Program-made: the position numbers and the translations under genes | DNA from: CAIKNB01 sp041658705 | Lineage (GTDB): Bacteria > Patescibacteriota > Patescibacteriia > 2-12-FULL-60-25 | Assembly: GCA_041658705.1 (NCBI GenBank) | Contig: JBAZZT010000001.1 | Span: forward strand, 186,001 to 250,000 | Length of the DNA stretch: 64,000 nucleotides | Direction: 5' to 3' | Notes under the pieces: model-generated | The model's database searches: none | Seen by the model: the letters and a program-made list of their open reading frames with translations, nothing else | What the model was told of the DNA's origin: nothing | In this document: positions 16,141 to 23,988 of the stretch, in pieces | Layout: each line of letters opens with the position of its first letter | How positions within the stretch are numbered: the first letter of the stretch is position 1

Positions 16141-16508
16141 CTAGAGGGTAGAGAGTAGCTAGGCGCTATGTCATCCTGAGCGAGCTTCAAGCGAGTCGAA
16201 GGACCTTTATCAGCCATAGGTCCATCGGTAGGGGCGAATAATTATTCGCCCCTACGGCCATTCTTTAATTTTGTGGATAGGCCATCGGTCGAAACGACGG
16301 ATTATAAATGTTTCGTCATTTCGATCGAGGCCCGTCAGACGGGCCGAGCGGAGAAATCTCTGGCCTTTAGACTGAAGATTTTGCATATTTTCCCTTTCTG
16401 CTACACTCACTAAAGTCAAAAGTTTAAAGTCGAAAGCTGAAAGTGGGTTAGAAAGACGGTAATTGGCCTTGACTTTATGACTTTCGACTTTTAACTTTTG
16501 ACTAACTT
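16141..16508. repeat. Repeat-filled gap before pheS
   Basis: No gene lies here. In order there are a TAGAGGGTAGAGAG fragment, a GTCATCCTGAGCGAGC...CGAAGGACC copy (16169-16210), a GTAGGGGCGAATA palindrome (16228-16256), a GTCATTTCGATCGAGG...GAGAAATCTC unit (16315-16361) and a CAAAAGTTTAAAGTCGAAAG inverted repeat (16411-16502). TGCTACACT at 16389-16397 is a possible extended -10 box for pheS, with the last repeat inserted between it and the gene. Confidence 0.7.
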
Positions 16509-17567
16509 ATGGAAGACCAATTGAATGCTTTGCGTCTCGAAGTCGAGACTGCCGTTTCCAAGACCAAAACCGTCGCGGATTTGGACGCCATCGAGACGAG
16601 ATTTTTAGGCCGTAAAGGCGCGCTTATCGACATGCTCAAACGTCTGGCCAGCGTGCCGGTCGCAGAGCGGCCGCGTCTGGGCGCGTTGGCCAACGACCTC
16701 AAACGCCAGATCGAGATGATCGTCGCGGCGCGGCGGCGCCAAGTCGAAGACGAGCAGCAGGCGAATCTCGGCGAAAGCGAACGCGTCGACGTGACCGAAC
16801 CCGGGGAGCGCCCGCCCGCCGGCCATCTGCATCTCATGACTACGGCCATCAACGAGATCACCGAGATCTTCGCCAAGATCGGTTTCGTGCGCACGCGCTA
16901 TCCCGAAGTGGATTGGGATTGGTACGCCTTCGAGTCGCTCAACATGCCCAAGGACCATCCCGCGCGCGACGATTGGGAAACTTTCTTCATGGACGCGCCG
17001 CTCTCGAAAAAAGGCAAGATGGTGTTGACGCCTCATACTTCCAATTCGCAGGTGCGCGAACTCGAGCGCGGCGAATTTCCGGTGCGCATCATCAGCATCG
17101 GCAAAAGCTATCGGCGGCAGAGCGACGCGACCCATGTGCCCATGTTCCACCAGTTCGAAGGCTTGTACGTGGACAAGGGCGTCGCCATCACGCATCTGCG
17201 CGGCGTGCTGGATTATTTTGCGCGCGAATTCTTCGGCCCGGAACGCAAGACGCGCTTGCGTCCGCATCATTTCCGTTTCACCGAACCTTCGTTCGAGATC
17301 GATATCTCATGCGGCGTCTGCGGCGGCACGGGGCTCGGAGCGGACAAACAGAAGTGCCGGTTGTGCAAGCGCGGCTGGCTCGAATTGGGCGGCGCCGGCA
17401 TGGTTCACCCCAACGTCCTCAAAGCCGGCGGCGTGGATCCCAAAAAATATACCGGTTTCGCTTTCGGCTGGGGCGTCGAGCGCACTTACATGATGAAAGA
17501 GGGCATGCAAATCGACGACATCCGCATCCTATATAAGAACGACCTGCGCTTCTTGAAGCAGTTTTGA
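16509..17567 (+). CDS. pheS: Phenylalanyl-tRNA synthetase alpha subunit
   Basis: PheS charges tRNA-Phe as an alpha2-beta2 enzyme with PheT. The N-terminal coiled coil (residues 1-90) is followed by the class II core: TPHTSNSQVRELERG, the motif 2 region MFHQFEGLYVDK, and motif 3 GFAFGWGVERTYM. Between motifs 2 and 3 is a zinc-ribbon-like insertion with two cysteine pairs (CGVCGGTGLG and KCRLCKRGW), which some bacterial PheS proteins also have. Length 352 is normal. A membrane protein gene follows after one base and pheT overlaps that gene, so all three form an operon. Confidence 0.95.
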   Translation: MEDQLNALRLEVETAVSKTKTVADLDAIETRFLGRKGALIDMLKRLASVPVAERPRLGALANDLKRQIEMIVAARRRQVEDEQQANLGESERVDVTEPGERPPAGHLHLMTTAINEITEIFAKIGFVRTRYPEVDWDWYAFESLNMPKDHPARDDWETFFMDAPLSKKGKMVLTPHTSNSQVRELERGEFPVRIISIGKSYRRQSDATHVPMFHQFEGLYVDKGVAITHLRGVLDYFAREFFGPERKTRLRPHHFRFTEPSFEIDISCGVCGGTGLGADKQKCRLCKRGWLELGGAGMVHPNVLKAGGVDPKKYTGFAFGWGVERTYMMKEGMQIDDIRILYKNDLRFLKQF

Positions 17568-17568
17568 T

Positions 17569-18168
17569 ATGGAGAATGGATCATTTGGAATCTACATGTT
17601 GATCCAGTATCCGATAGCCTCGGCTCTGCTTGGTGCGTTTTTGTTTTGGTTGAAACCCTGGCGCATGCGGACGGAGGCTGCGGCCATACTGAATATCTTG
17701 GCCTTGATGGTATATGCCATTTCCTTTTTCACCTTCGGTTTGGCGCTGGGGGGATATGTCCAGGGCAACCCAAATGAATATCTGGTCATGGGTATAATTT
17801 TTTTCGCTTTCGTTTTGCCGATCGCTGTGTATTATTTGGCCGCCAAGACGGACAAGCGGACTTCACCTTCACACCCTCTGCTCGAAAAAAGTCTGTATGC
17901 CGGAGGCGTCAGCATCGTGTTTGGCGTGCTCTTGTACGCCGCGCTCGGCCGCTTCCTGGGCGTTTATCTGAAGACCGGTCTAGCCAGTACGGTTTTCGGC
18001 AAAATAGCTTTTGTCGCAGCCAGCATCGTCCTGTTTATGGAGTTGGTGCGTAGGTTTTATCCCGCCATCATTCCCATCCCCATAACCGAAAAACAGCATT
18101 CAATCCTGCGTTGGATCAGCGCCACGGTCCTGGTGCTCTGCCTTATCGTCACCATCTTGAAAATATGA
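17569..18168 (+). CDS. Polytopic membrane protein between pheS and pheT
   Basis: I do not recognise this 199-residue protein. Six hydrophobic segments are visible (about residues 12-28, 38-58, 68-90, 105-128, 136-158 and 178-198) with short polar loops. It starts one base after the pheS stop and its last bases overlap the pheT start as ATGA, so it is translated from the same mRNA and is probably coupled. Insertion of a membrane protein gene inside a phe operon is unusual, and nothing links it functionally to tRNA charging. Confidence 0.75.
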   Translation: MENGSFGIYMLIQYPIASALLGAFLFWLKPWRMRTEAAAILNILALMVYAISFFTFGLALGGYVQGNPNEYLVMGIIFFAFVLPIAVYYLAAKTDKRTSPSHPLLEKSLYAGGVSIVFGVLLYAALGRFLGVYLKTGLASTVFGKIAFVAASIVLFMELVRRFYPAIIPIPITEKQHSILRWISATVLVLCLIVTILKI

Positions 18169-20687
18169 ACACTCTCGTCTCTTACGACTGGCTAAAGCAA
18201 TATGTGAAGCTCAAGGAAACGCCCGATGAATTTGCGCGGCGCGTTTCGTTGTCCGGGCCGTCGGTCGAAAAGATCCTGGCGCTCAATTCGGAATTGGGCG
18301 ACAAGATCGTCGTCGGCCGCGTGCTTGAATTGAAGAAGCATCCCAACGCGGACAAATTGAAGCTCGTCGCGGTAGACGTAGGGGCGAATAATCATTCGCC
18401 CCTACAGATCGTGTGCGGCGGCAGCAACCTTGAACAAGATCAATTGGTCGCGGTCGCGTTGGTCGGCGCCAAAGTGCGCTGGCACGGCGCGGGCGATTTG
18501 GTCACGCTCGAACCGACGGAAATCCGCGGCGTCAAAAGCTTGGGCATGATCTGCTCTTCCAACGAAATCGGTTTGGGCGAGATTTTTCCGGCCGAGGAAC
18601 GCATGATTTTGGATGTGGGATTGGAAATGGGCTGGAATGCGAATTCCAAATTCCAAATTCCAAATTCCAAATTCACCCCACCGAAACTCGGTACGCCGCT
18701 TTCCGACATCTTGGGTCTCAAAGACGACGTGGCGATGGATATCGAAGTGACTTCCAACCGTCCCGACTGCATGGGCGTGGTGGGTCTGGCGCGCGAAGCC
18801 GCGGCCATCTTGAATCGTCCATTCACCTGGAAGCCCGCGAAATCGATCAAGCTCCCGAAATTCCAAATTCTAAATTCTAAATTCCAAATTCAAGTCAAGA
18901 TCTCCGCCAAAAAACACTGTCCGCGTTACCTGGCGGCTAAGATCGAAGGCGTCAAAGTCGGGCCGTCGCCGTGGTGGCTCAAACGCCGTCTCATGTCAGC
19001 GGGCTTGCGTCCCATCAACAACATCGTCGACATCTCCAACTTCGTCATGCTGGAACTCGGCCAGCCGACGCACATCTTCGACGCGGCCAAGCTCGTGGGC
19101 GGGATAGAAGTGCGCCTGGCGCGCAACAACGAGACAATCATGGCGCTCGACGGTAAAGAGTACGATCTCGACGATTCCATCCTGCTCATCGCCGATAAAG
19201 AGAAACCCATCGCCGTCGCCGGCATCATGGGCGGTGAACATACGGGCGTCACGGCTTTGACCAAGGACGTCATCATCGAGGCGGCGACTTTCGATCCGGT
19301 CACCATCCGTCGCGGCTCACGCCAGCTTAATCTCCAATCAGATGCGCAATTGCGGTTTGAAAAAGGTTTGTCCAGCGCCGCGCCGCCGTCGGCTTTGGCG
19401 CGCACCATCGAACTCGTACTCGAGATCGCGGGCGGCAAACTCGCGGGCGGCATCACCGATGTAGGGGAGACGCGCTACACGCCGGCCAAATTTTCGACTA
19501 CTACAGATGAAGTGGATTCGCTCATCGGCGTCAAAGTCCCCAAGACCGAGATGCTGGCTCGCCTGCGCCGCTTGGGTTTTAAAGTTTCGTCCCAGGGCAA
19601 GACGATCAAGGCCGAAGTGCCGTGGTGGCGCGATCATGATATCGAGTACGGCCGCGACTTGGTCGAAGAGATCGCGCGTCTCGAAGGTTATGCCAACATC
19701 CCGGGCGTGATCCCGTTCGAACTGGCGCCGCGTCCCATGGAAGCTGAACTCAAGTGGGAGAAAACTTTGCGCGACACGTCAAAGGGCGCGGGGCTGACCG
19801 AAGTCTATACCTACTCGTTCGTCTCGCGCGATTTGTTGGCCAAAGCCGAATACGACGCCAAACGCATGTTGCGCGTGCAAAATCCGCTGTCGCAGGATTT
19901 CGAATTCATGCGCACCAGCCTCTTGCCCTCGCTTTTGCAGGTCGCGAGCGAGAATGCCGAGCGTTATCCGGACATCCGCATCTTCGAAGTCGCTAACGTG
20001 TATTATCCGCAGGACACGGAACACGGAACACGGAACACGGAACAAAAGGCTCGCGGTACGCAAGCGTGGAGCAATCTGCCCGACGAACAACTCGAACTCG
20101 GTGCGCTTTTCATAGGCATGGCAGAACCGTGGCGCGCGGCTAAAGGTTACGTCGAACATGTGTTGGATGAGATGGGTGTGCGCGACGCGGAATGGAGGCG
20201 TTTGTCGAACGACAGTTTTTGGCACCCGGGTCGTTCGGTGCAGGTATATAAGGAAGGCAAGCTGCTCGCTACTTTAGGCGAAGTCTCGCCGAAGATCGCC
20301 AAGAATTTCAAGCTCGAACACGTGGCTTTGATCGACATGCCGCTCGAAAGCGCAATCCCGTTCGCTCAAACCGCCAAGCGCTACGCGCCCTTGCCGGCGT
20401 TCCCCGAAGCCAAGCGCGATCTGGCCGTGGTCGTGGATGCGCACGTCGAATTCAATGATTTAGCTAAAGCTATAAAAGGCATCATCAAAGGTTCGGCCGT
20501 GCAGGTCGAAGTCGAATGGTTCGATACGTATCGCGGAACCAATCTTCCCGCCGACAAAAAATCCAGCGCCATGCATCTGACTTTCTCTTCGAATGAACGC
20601 ACCCTCACCAGCGCCGAAGTAGATAGCTTGCTGGAAAACATCCTCTTGGATCTCAAACAAAAATTCAAAGCCGAGATGCGGGGATGA
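18165..20687 (+). CDS. pheT: Phenylalanyl-tRNA synthetase beta subunit
   Basis: This 840-residue PheT carries the tRNA-binding OB domain (residues ~40-150), the B3/B4 editing domain, B5 (~410-480), the catalytic-like core and the C-terminal FDX-ACB domain (~745-838, RYAPLPAFPEAKRDLAVVV). I start it at MNTLVSYDWLKQY, overlapping the previous stop. Four stretches are encoded by dispersed repeats inserted in frame: a GTAGGGGCGAATA palindrome at 18378-18405 inside the OB domain, ATTCCAAATTCC words at 18641-18674 and 18857-18893, and GAACACGGAACACGG at 20012-20044. The frame survives all four, so the subunit is probably functional. Confidence 0.95.
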   Translation: MNTLVSYDWLKQYVKLKETPDEFARRVSLSGPSVEKILALNSELGDKIVVGRVLELKKHPNADKLKLVAVDVGANNHSPLQIVCGGSNLEQDQLVAVALVGAKVRWHGAGDLVTLEPTEIRGVKSLGMICSSNEIGLGEIFPAEERMILDVGLEMGWNANSKFQIPNSKFTPPKLGTPLSDILGLKDDVAMDIEVTSNRPDCMGVVGLAREAAAILNRPFTWKPAKSIKLPKFQILNSKFQIQVKISAKKHCPRYLAAKIEGVKVGPSPWWLKRRLMSAGLRPINNIVDISNFVMLELGQPTHIFDAAKLVGGIEVRLARNNETIMALDGKEYDLDDSILLIADKEKPIAVAGIMGGEHTGVTALTKDVIIEAATFDPVTIRRGSRQLNLQSDAQLRFEKGLSSAAPPSALARTIELVLEIAGGKLAGGITDVGETRYTPAKFSTTTDEVDSLIGVKVPKTEMLARLRRLGFKVSSQGKTIKAEVPWWRDHDIEYGRDLVEEIARLEGYANIPGVIPFELAPRPMEAELKWEKTLRDTSKGAGLTEVYTYSFVSRDLLAKAEYDAKRMLRVQNPLSQDFEFMRTSLLPSLLQVASENAERYPDIRIFEVANVYYPQDTEHGTRNTEQKARGTQAWSNLPDEQLELGALFIGMAEPWRAAKGYVEHVLDEMGVRDAEWRRLSNDSFWHPGRSVQVYKEGKLLATLGEVSPKIAKNFKLEHVALIDMPLESAIPFAQTAKRYAPLPAFPEAKRDLAVVVDAHVEFNDLAKAIKGIIKGSAVQVEVEWFDTYRGTNLPADKKSSAMHLTFSSNERTLTSAEVDSLLENILLDLKQKFKAEMRG

Positions 20688-20727
20688 GTATTGACATTTC
20701 CCGCTCATTAAGGGATAAGTTCAAGAT

Positions 20728-21570
20728 ATGAATAAGTTTTTCGTGATTAGCGCAGCCTCTTTTTTGGTCTTGGCTGGTTTTGGTTGCCAGACTTCCGCGG
20801 TGTTGAAAACTGCGGGAAAAAACGAGGTAAATCCGGTCTTGGCTGATAACTTCGGTCCTCCGGGCAACGTGGGCGTTCCTAAAGTATTCGACCCCAAGCA
20901 GAGCAAGGATGGGAGCTCGGCCGTTTCTCTGACCGACTCGACGATAAAGGTGATTGGACAAGCGGGTACAGCCAACACTTTTGCCGCGCCCAAGACTTGC
21001 GCCCAGGAACCGCCCGAGATGGATCGGAATGTCTGGTTTGGCACCGACAATTCCATTATTTACGGCGAGTACTGCGGAGAAAAAGATACGGCTATCATCA
21101 CACGATTGGATATGAAGGGTGGAATTATTTCCACCAAGGAATTTCCCGGCGCGATCGGTTTGGATATCAGCTCCAGCGGCGACAAGGCACTCTTTTATGT
21201 CAGGGCCGCGAAGGAATATGGTTTTGCCGTGACTGCCCTGGACGGCAGCAAAGCGACTATCCTGATCAAGGTGCCGAGTTCAGACGACGGGTCCGGTGCA
21301 ACGTTGTTGCCCGGCATGGCTAAATTTTCTCCTGATGGAAAAAAAGTGTTCCTGGCCTATACGACCAGGTTCGGGCAGCAGAAGAATGGAGAGCGTTTCG
21401 ATAATATGTTCCCGGCGCACTATGAGATATATGACTTAGCGTCGGGTAAAGCGACGGACATGGAAAAGTATTTTGCGGCTGACACATCGTCTAGCTTTTT
21501 TGGCTGGAAGGCTGAAAACACTTTTGTTTTGAAGACTAAGACCGGCTACGAAACGCACGAGGTCGAATAG
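20728..21570 (+). CDS. Lipoprotein of unknown function
   Basis: This 280-residue protein has a lipoprotein signal peptide (MNKFFVISAASFLVLAGFGC) with the modified Cys at 20. The mature part begins with a disordered linker. It then shows repeated strand-turn patterns such as IITRLDMKGGIISTKEFPG, LDISSSGDKALFYVRAAKE and MAKFSPDGKKVFLAYTT, which resemble the blades of a WD40/TolB-like propeller. The SPDGKKVF type motif is typical of such folds. It would sit on the outer face of the cytoplasmic membrane. The partner is unknown. Confidence 0.75.
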   Translation: MNKFFVISAASFLVLAGFGCQTSAVLKTAGKNEVNPVLADNFGPPGNVGVPKVFDPKQSKDGSSAVSLTDSTIKVIGQAGTANTFAAPKTCAQEPPEMDRNVWFGTDNSIIYGEYCGEKDTAIITRLDMKGGIISTKEFPGAIGLDISSSGDKALFYVRAAKEYGFAVTALDGSKATILIKVPSSDDGSGATLLPGMAKFSPDGKKVFLAYTTRFGQQKNGERFDNMFPAHYEIYDLASGKATDMEKYFAADTSSSFFGWKAENTFVLKTKTGYETHEVE

Positions 21571-21734
21571 AACCAGCCACTTCAGACGAGACTTCAAGGC
21601 CGGGATGCGAGGGATAAAAAAGTCGTCCTGGGTTTGCTTCAGGACGATAAGATCGGTTTAGTGCTGTTTTTTTGACACGTACGCTAGTGTGGTTCGCTTT
21701 CGCTTGCCACGGGCGATTCGGGTTTGCGTTAGTA
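21571..21734. other. Convergent gap with a weak hairpin
   Basis: GTCCTG (21636-21641) and CAGGAC (21651-21656) can pair and may help end transcription of the lipoprotein gene at 20728. I see no gene here. Confidence 0.4.
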
Positions 21735-22364
21735 CTATTTGTTGTACCGCAGCAGGGACCCGATTTCCACTGGAATGCCGTACCTAGTCCAGAGATCATC
21801 GATACTCTCCAGCGCTCTCGGCACTGGGAAAGGCAAATCAAACAAGTCCTTGCAGTGCGTGTATCTGACGCCATCTCTTCTCTCCATGTCCAGCCGGTAT
21901 TGGCCCCACACGAAGTAGGCATGGCTCTTGCGTGGCGCGGCGTCCGTGAATCCGCATTGCGTGTATGTACCGGCGCGCCACTTGACCATGAAGATTTGGC
22001 CCTGCGCCACCTCGATTACCCGATTCTCTTCGTTGCTGATCGAGAGCAGAAAGTGCGACGGGTCGAGGGTCTTGAAAACCGCAGCGCGATAGTTCTCATT
22101 ATCGCGCCCGACTGTGGGATATTGCCCCTCGCAGTAAATCGCCGCGCCCATGGGCTGATCGGTGAGCGGCATGCGCATGGAAACTGCGTAACCCAGGTCA
22201 TCTCCCGCTGGATAGAGTCCGGGGAAAATGACCACGGTCGGCGGTGCCTTGTTGTCCGTTGCGGCTATCGCGTGGACCGTGTAGGATTTGGCGCATCCCA
22301 GCGTCGCAAGACAGACAAGCGCGAACAGAATCATGAGAGAACGGTCGAAACAGGAACGCTTCAT
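21735..22364 (-). CDS. Putative lipoprotein
   Basis: This 209-residue protein begins MKRSCFDRSLMILFALVCL and has a lipobox LATLGC, giving a lipid-anchored or secreted protein. I do not recognise the mature domain, which is rich in aromatic residues and contains several cysteines (IYCEGQYP, TQCGFTD, YTHCKDLF). The start at 22364 is set by an AAGGAGG ribosome site; a longer frame reaches 22394 but has no such site. An upstream TTGACA (22416-22421, minus strand) followed 17 bases later by TTGAAT could be the promoter. It belongs to the Shine-Dalgarno-led orphan class. Confidence 0.65.
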   Translation of the reverse strand: MKRSCFDRSLMILFALVCLATLGCAKSYTVHAIAATDNKAPPTVVIFPGLYPAGDDLGYAVSMRMPLTDQPMGAAIYCEGQYPTVGRDNENYRAAVFKTLDPSHFLLSISNEENRVIEVAQGQIFMVKWRAGTYTQCGFTDAAPRKSHAYFVWGQYRLDMERRDGVRYTHCKDLFDLPFPVPRALESIDDLWTRYGIPVEIGSLLRYNK

Positions 22365-22662
22365 TCTGACCTCCTTCAATGTACGATTTGTCATTCAAAC
22401 ATAGCCCGATTGGATTGTCAATAAGCCATAAACAAGACCCGTATGGAAAAATCCTCTTAGATTACGAGCGACGCTTCAAAGCCGAGATGCGGGGATAGAA
22501 AGGAACTGATAAAGGTCCTTCGACCGCGCTGCTGCTCCGCTCAGGATGACAATATTTTTTTAATTCTGTCATCCTGAGCCTGCCGAAGGACCTTTATCAG
22601 CTATCGGTTCATCTTCGCTCGGTATTATGTCCACTTCGGCTTTCTGCTATACTGCTTTACAT
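22365..22662. repeat. Gap with an AGGTCCTTCGAC inverted repeat
   Basis: Two facing copies of the GATAAAGGTCCTTCGAC...CTCAGGATGAC family lie at 22504-22600 with an AT-rich centre. A sequence like that of pheT's end (ACTTCAAAGCCGAGATGCGG-like) is echoed at 22469-22496. The rest holds the divergent promoters of the flanking genes. Confidence 0.65.
22648..22653 (+). promoter_or_regulatory. -10 box, predicted leaderless
   Basis: TGCTATACT is an extended -10 box that ends nine bases before the ATG at 22663. No ribosome site is present. Confidence 0.5.
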
Positions 22663-23019
22663 ATGGCACTTGAAACAACTAAAGACCTTTTTTATCTGAT
22701 CCTCGCCTTGGCGGTAGGCGGCGTCGGCGTTTTTCTGTGTTGGGCGCTGTACGAGATGGCGCGTTTGCTCCATCAGGGCAATCAGATGGTGACGGAGACG
22801 CGCGAGAAGCTTTTGAACGTCGAAAAAGCCGTCATGCGCATCAAAGAGCGCATCGAGTCGTCGGTCAGCTATCTTGGCGTCTTGGCCAAGAGCGGCACGT
22901 CCATCATGTCGTTCTTCAAGAATCGCGAAGAGCGGCGCGAAAAGAAGCGCGCGAAAAAGACCGCCACGGAGCCTGATTTGGATGAAGAGGAAGATGAGGA
23001 CGAAGAAGTGGAAAGCTAG
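22663..23019 (+). CDS. Small membrane-anchored protein
   Basis: This 118-residue protein starts MALETTKDLFYLILALAVGG. One membrane helix (residues ~6-28) is followed by an amphipathic coiled segment (MVTETREKLLNVEKAVMRIKERIESSVSYL) and a highly charged tail, Lys/Arg-rich and then Asp/Glu-rich, ending in a run of acidic residues. The arrangement resembles small DUF948-type proteins. I chose the start by the -10 box position; the open frame extends 12 codons further upstream. The next membrane protein gene starts two bases after its stop. Confidence 0.65.
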   Translation: MALETTKDLFYLILALAVGGVGVFLCWALYEMARLLHQGNQMVTETREKLLNVEKAVMRIKERIESSVSYLGVLAKSGTSIMSFFKNREERREKKRAKKTATEPDLDEEEDEDEEVES

Positions 23020-23021
23020 CT

Positions 23022-23456
23022 ATGACTTTTTTTGACCGGCACATCGCTTCTTCGCAGCCAGTGCTTTTGGGCATCGTCAGCGCTTTCATCGGTTTGATCC
23101 TGCAGCAGCTCGTGATGAACGCGTTGATCCTGCTGACTTTGGGTTATCAGACGACTTGGTACGCGGTGGGGGAATATGCCCTGCTTTTTCTCATCCAAGT
23201 CTCATTCGCGTTTTTCGTCCTGGGCCATGTGCAGGGAAACGTTCTCGCCGGCGCTTCAGCGGCCGCTCTCGCCGCCTTCCTCGGTTTTTTGCTTTCGAAT
23301 ACGCAGATCTTCAGCGCCTTCCTTTCCGTCGCCGATTCGCTGGCCATGATGTATTTGTTTTTCATGCTGCCGCAACTCGTGATTTTGACCCTCGGCCAAT
23401 TCACCGGCGGCTTTTTCGTCTGGGTCAAGTCACGCCAACATGCGCAGGTGATATGA
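23022..23456 (+). CDS. Four-span membrane protein
   Basis: I do not recognise this 144-residue protein. Four hydrophobic segments (about residues 12-38, 44-68, 72-95 and 105-135) span nearly its whole length. It follows the previous gene by two bases and is probably cotranscribed with it. The C terminus ends shortly before the repeat that borders the second GIY-YIG gene. Confidence 0.65.
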   Translation: MTFFDRHIASSQPVLLGIVSAFIGLILQQLVMNALILLTLGYQTTWYAVGEYALLFLIQVSFAFFVLGHVQGNVLAGASAAALAAFLGFLLSNTQIFSAFLSVADSLAMMYLFFMLPQLVILTLGQFTGGFFVWVKSRQHAQVI

Positions 23457-23476
23457 GTGATTCGCCTTTCAGACTC

Positions 23477-23896
23477 GTCATTCCAGCGAAAGCTGGGATC
23501 CAGAAAATAGGAAAATGTATTACGTCTATATTTTGGCCAGCGGCAAAAACGGTACTTTGTATATCGGAGTGACGCGGGATCTTAAAAAGAGGATTTTTGA
23601 ACATAAGAATGACGCGGTTGAAGGTTTTACCAAGAAATATAAGGTGCACGATTTAGTTTATTTCGAGGAAAGTGAGTCCATCGAATCTGCGATTTTGAGA
23701 GAAAAACAAATGAAAGTTTGGAAGCGAGGGTGGAAAATAGAATTGATAGAAAAAGATAACCCAGGCTGGAAAGATTTGACTGACGAACTCTGATTCTGGA
23801 TTCCAGCTTTCGCTGGAATGACAATGTTTTTACGTATTTTTCGTCATCCCAGCCCTCGCTTTCGCGAGGGTAAACTCCAGCTGGGATCCAGAAAAT
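23477..23896. mobile_element. Second GIY-YIG gene bracketed by palindromic repeats
   Basis: GTCATTCCAGCGAAAGC...GGGATCCAGAAAAT (23477-23508) lies just before the gene, its inverted copy ATTCTGGATTCCAGC...GGAATGAC (23793-23822) abuts the stop codon, and a third copy in the first orientation lies at 23843-23896. A related unit occurs in frame in the gene at 1-1551 (66-93). The repeats differ in sequence from those around the first GIY-YIG gene, so each gene has its own repeat partner. Mobility is inferred. Confidence 0.5.
23515..23793 (+). CDS. GIY-YIG domain nuclease (repeat-associated)
   Basis: This 92-residue stand-alone GIY-YIG domain has YYVYIL and LYIGVTRDLKKR as its signature halves, the FEHKN block, ESAILREKQMKVW with the presumed metal-binding Glu, and the NPGWKDL ending. 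It is clearly homologous to the protein at 8880 (same motifs, same spacing) but too diverged for a recent duplication. The stop codon overlaps the inverted repeat by one base, and the start lies seven bases after the left repeat. GC is lower than in neighbouring dnaE. Confidence 0.9.
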   Translation: MYYVYILASGKNGTLYIGVTRDLKKRIFEHKNDAVEGFTKKYKVHDLVYFEESESIESAILREKQMKVWKRGWKIELIEKDNPGWKDLTDEL

Positions 23897-23988
23897 CAGG
23901 CGGTTTGTCAATCTTAAGACCGTCGGTTAAACTCTGCGCAACCTTAAATCATGCCGCAGGCCTCGCGCCGTCAGCGGGATGACCATAT

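Noticed and set aside
16380..16508. A Phe attenuator or T-box before pheS
   Set aside because: No TGGNACC bulge, Phe leader peptide or terminator is present. The stretch is repeat DNA.
18641..18893. Short regularly spaced repeats inside pheT as a CRISPR array
   Set aside because: The units are contiguous words without spacers and lie in a coding frame. No CRISPR-like repeat-spacer pattern exists in the window.
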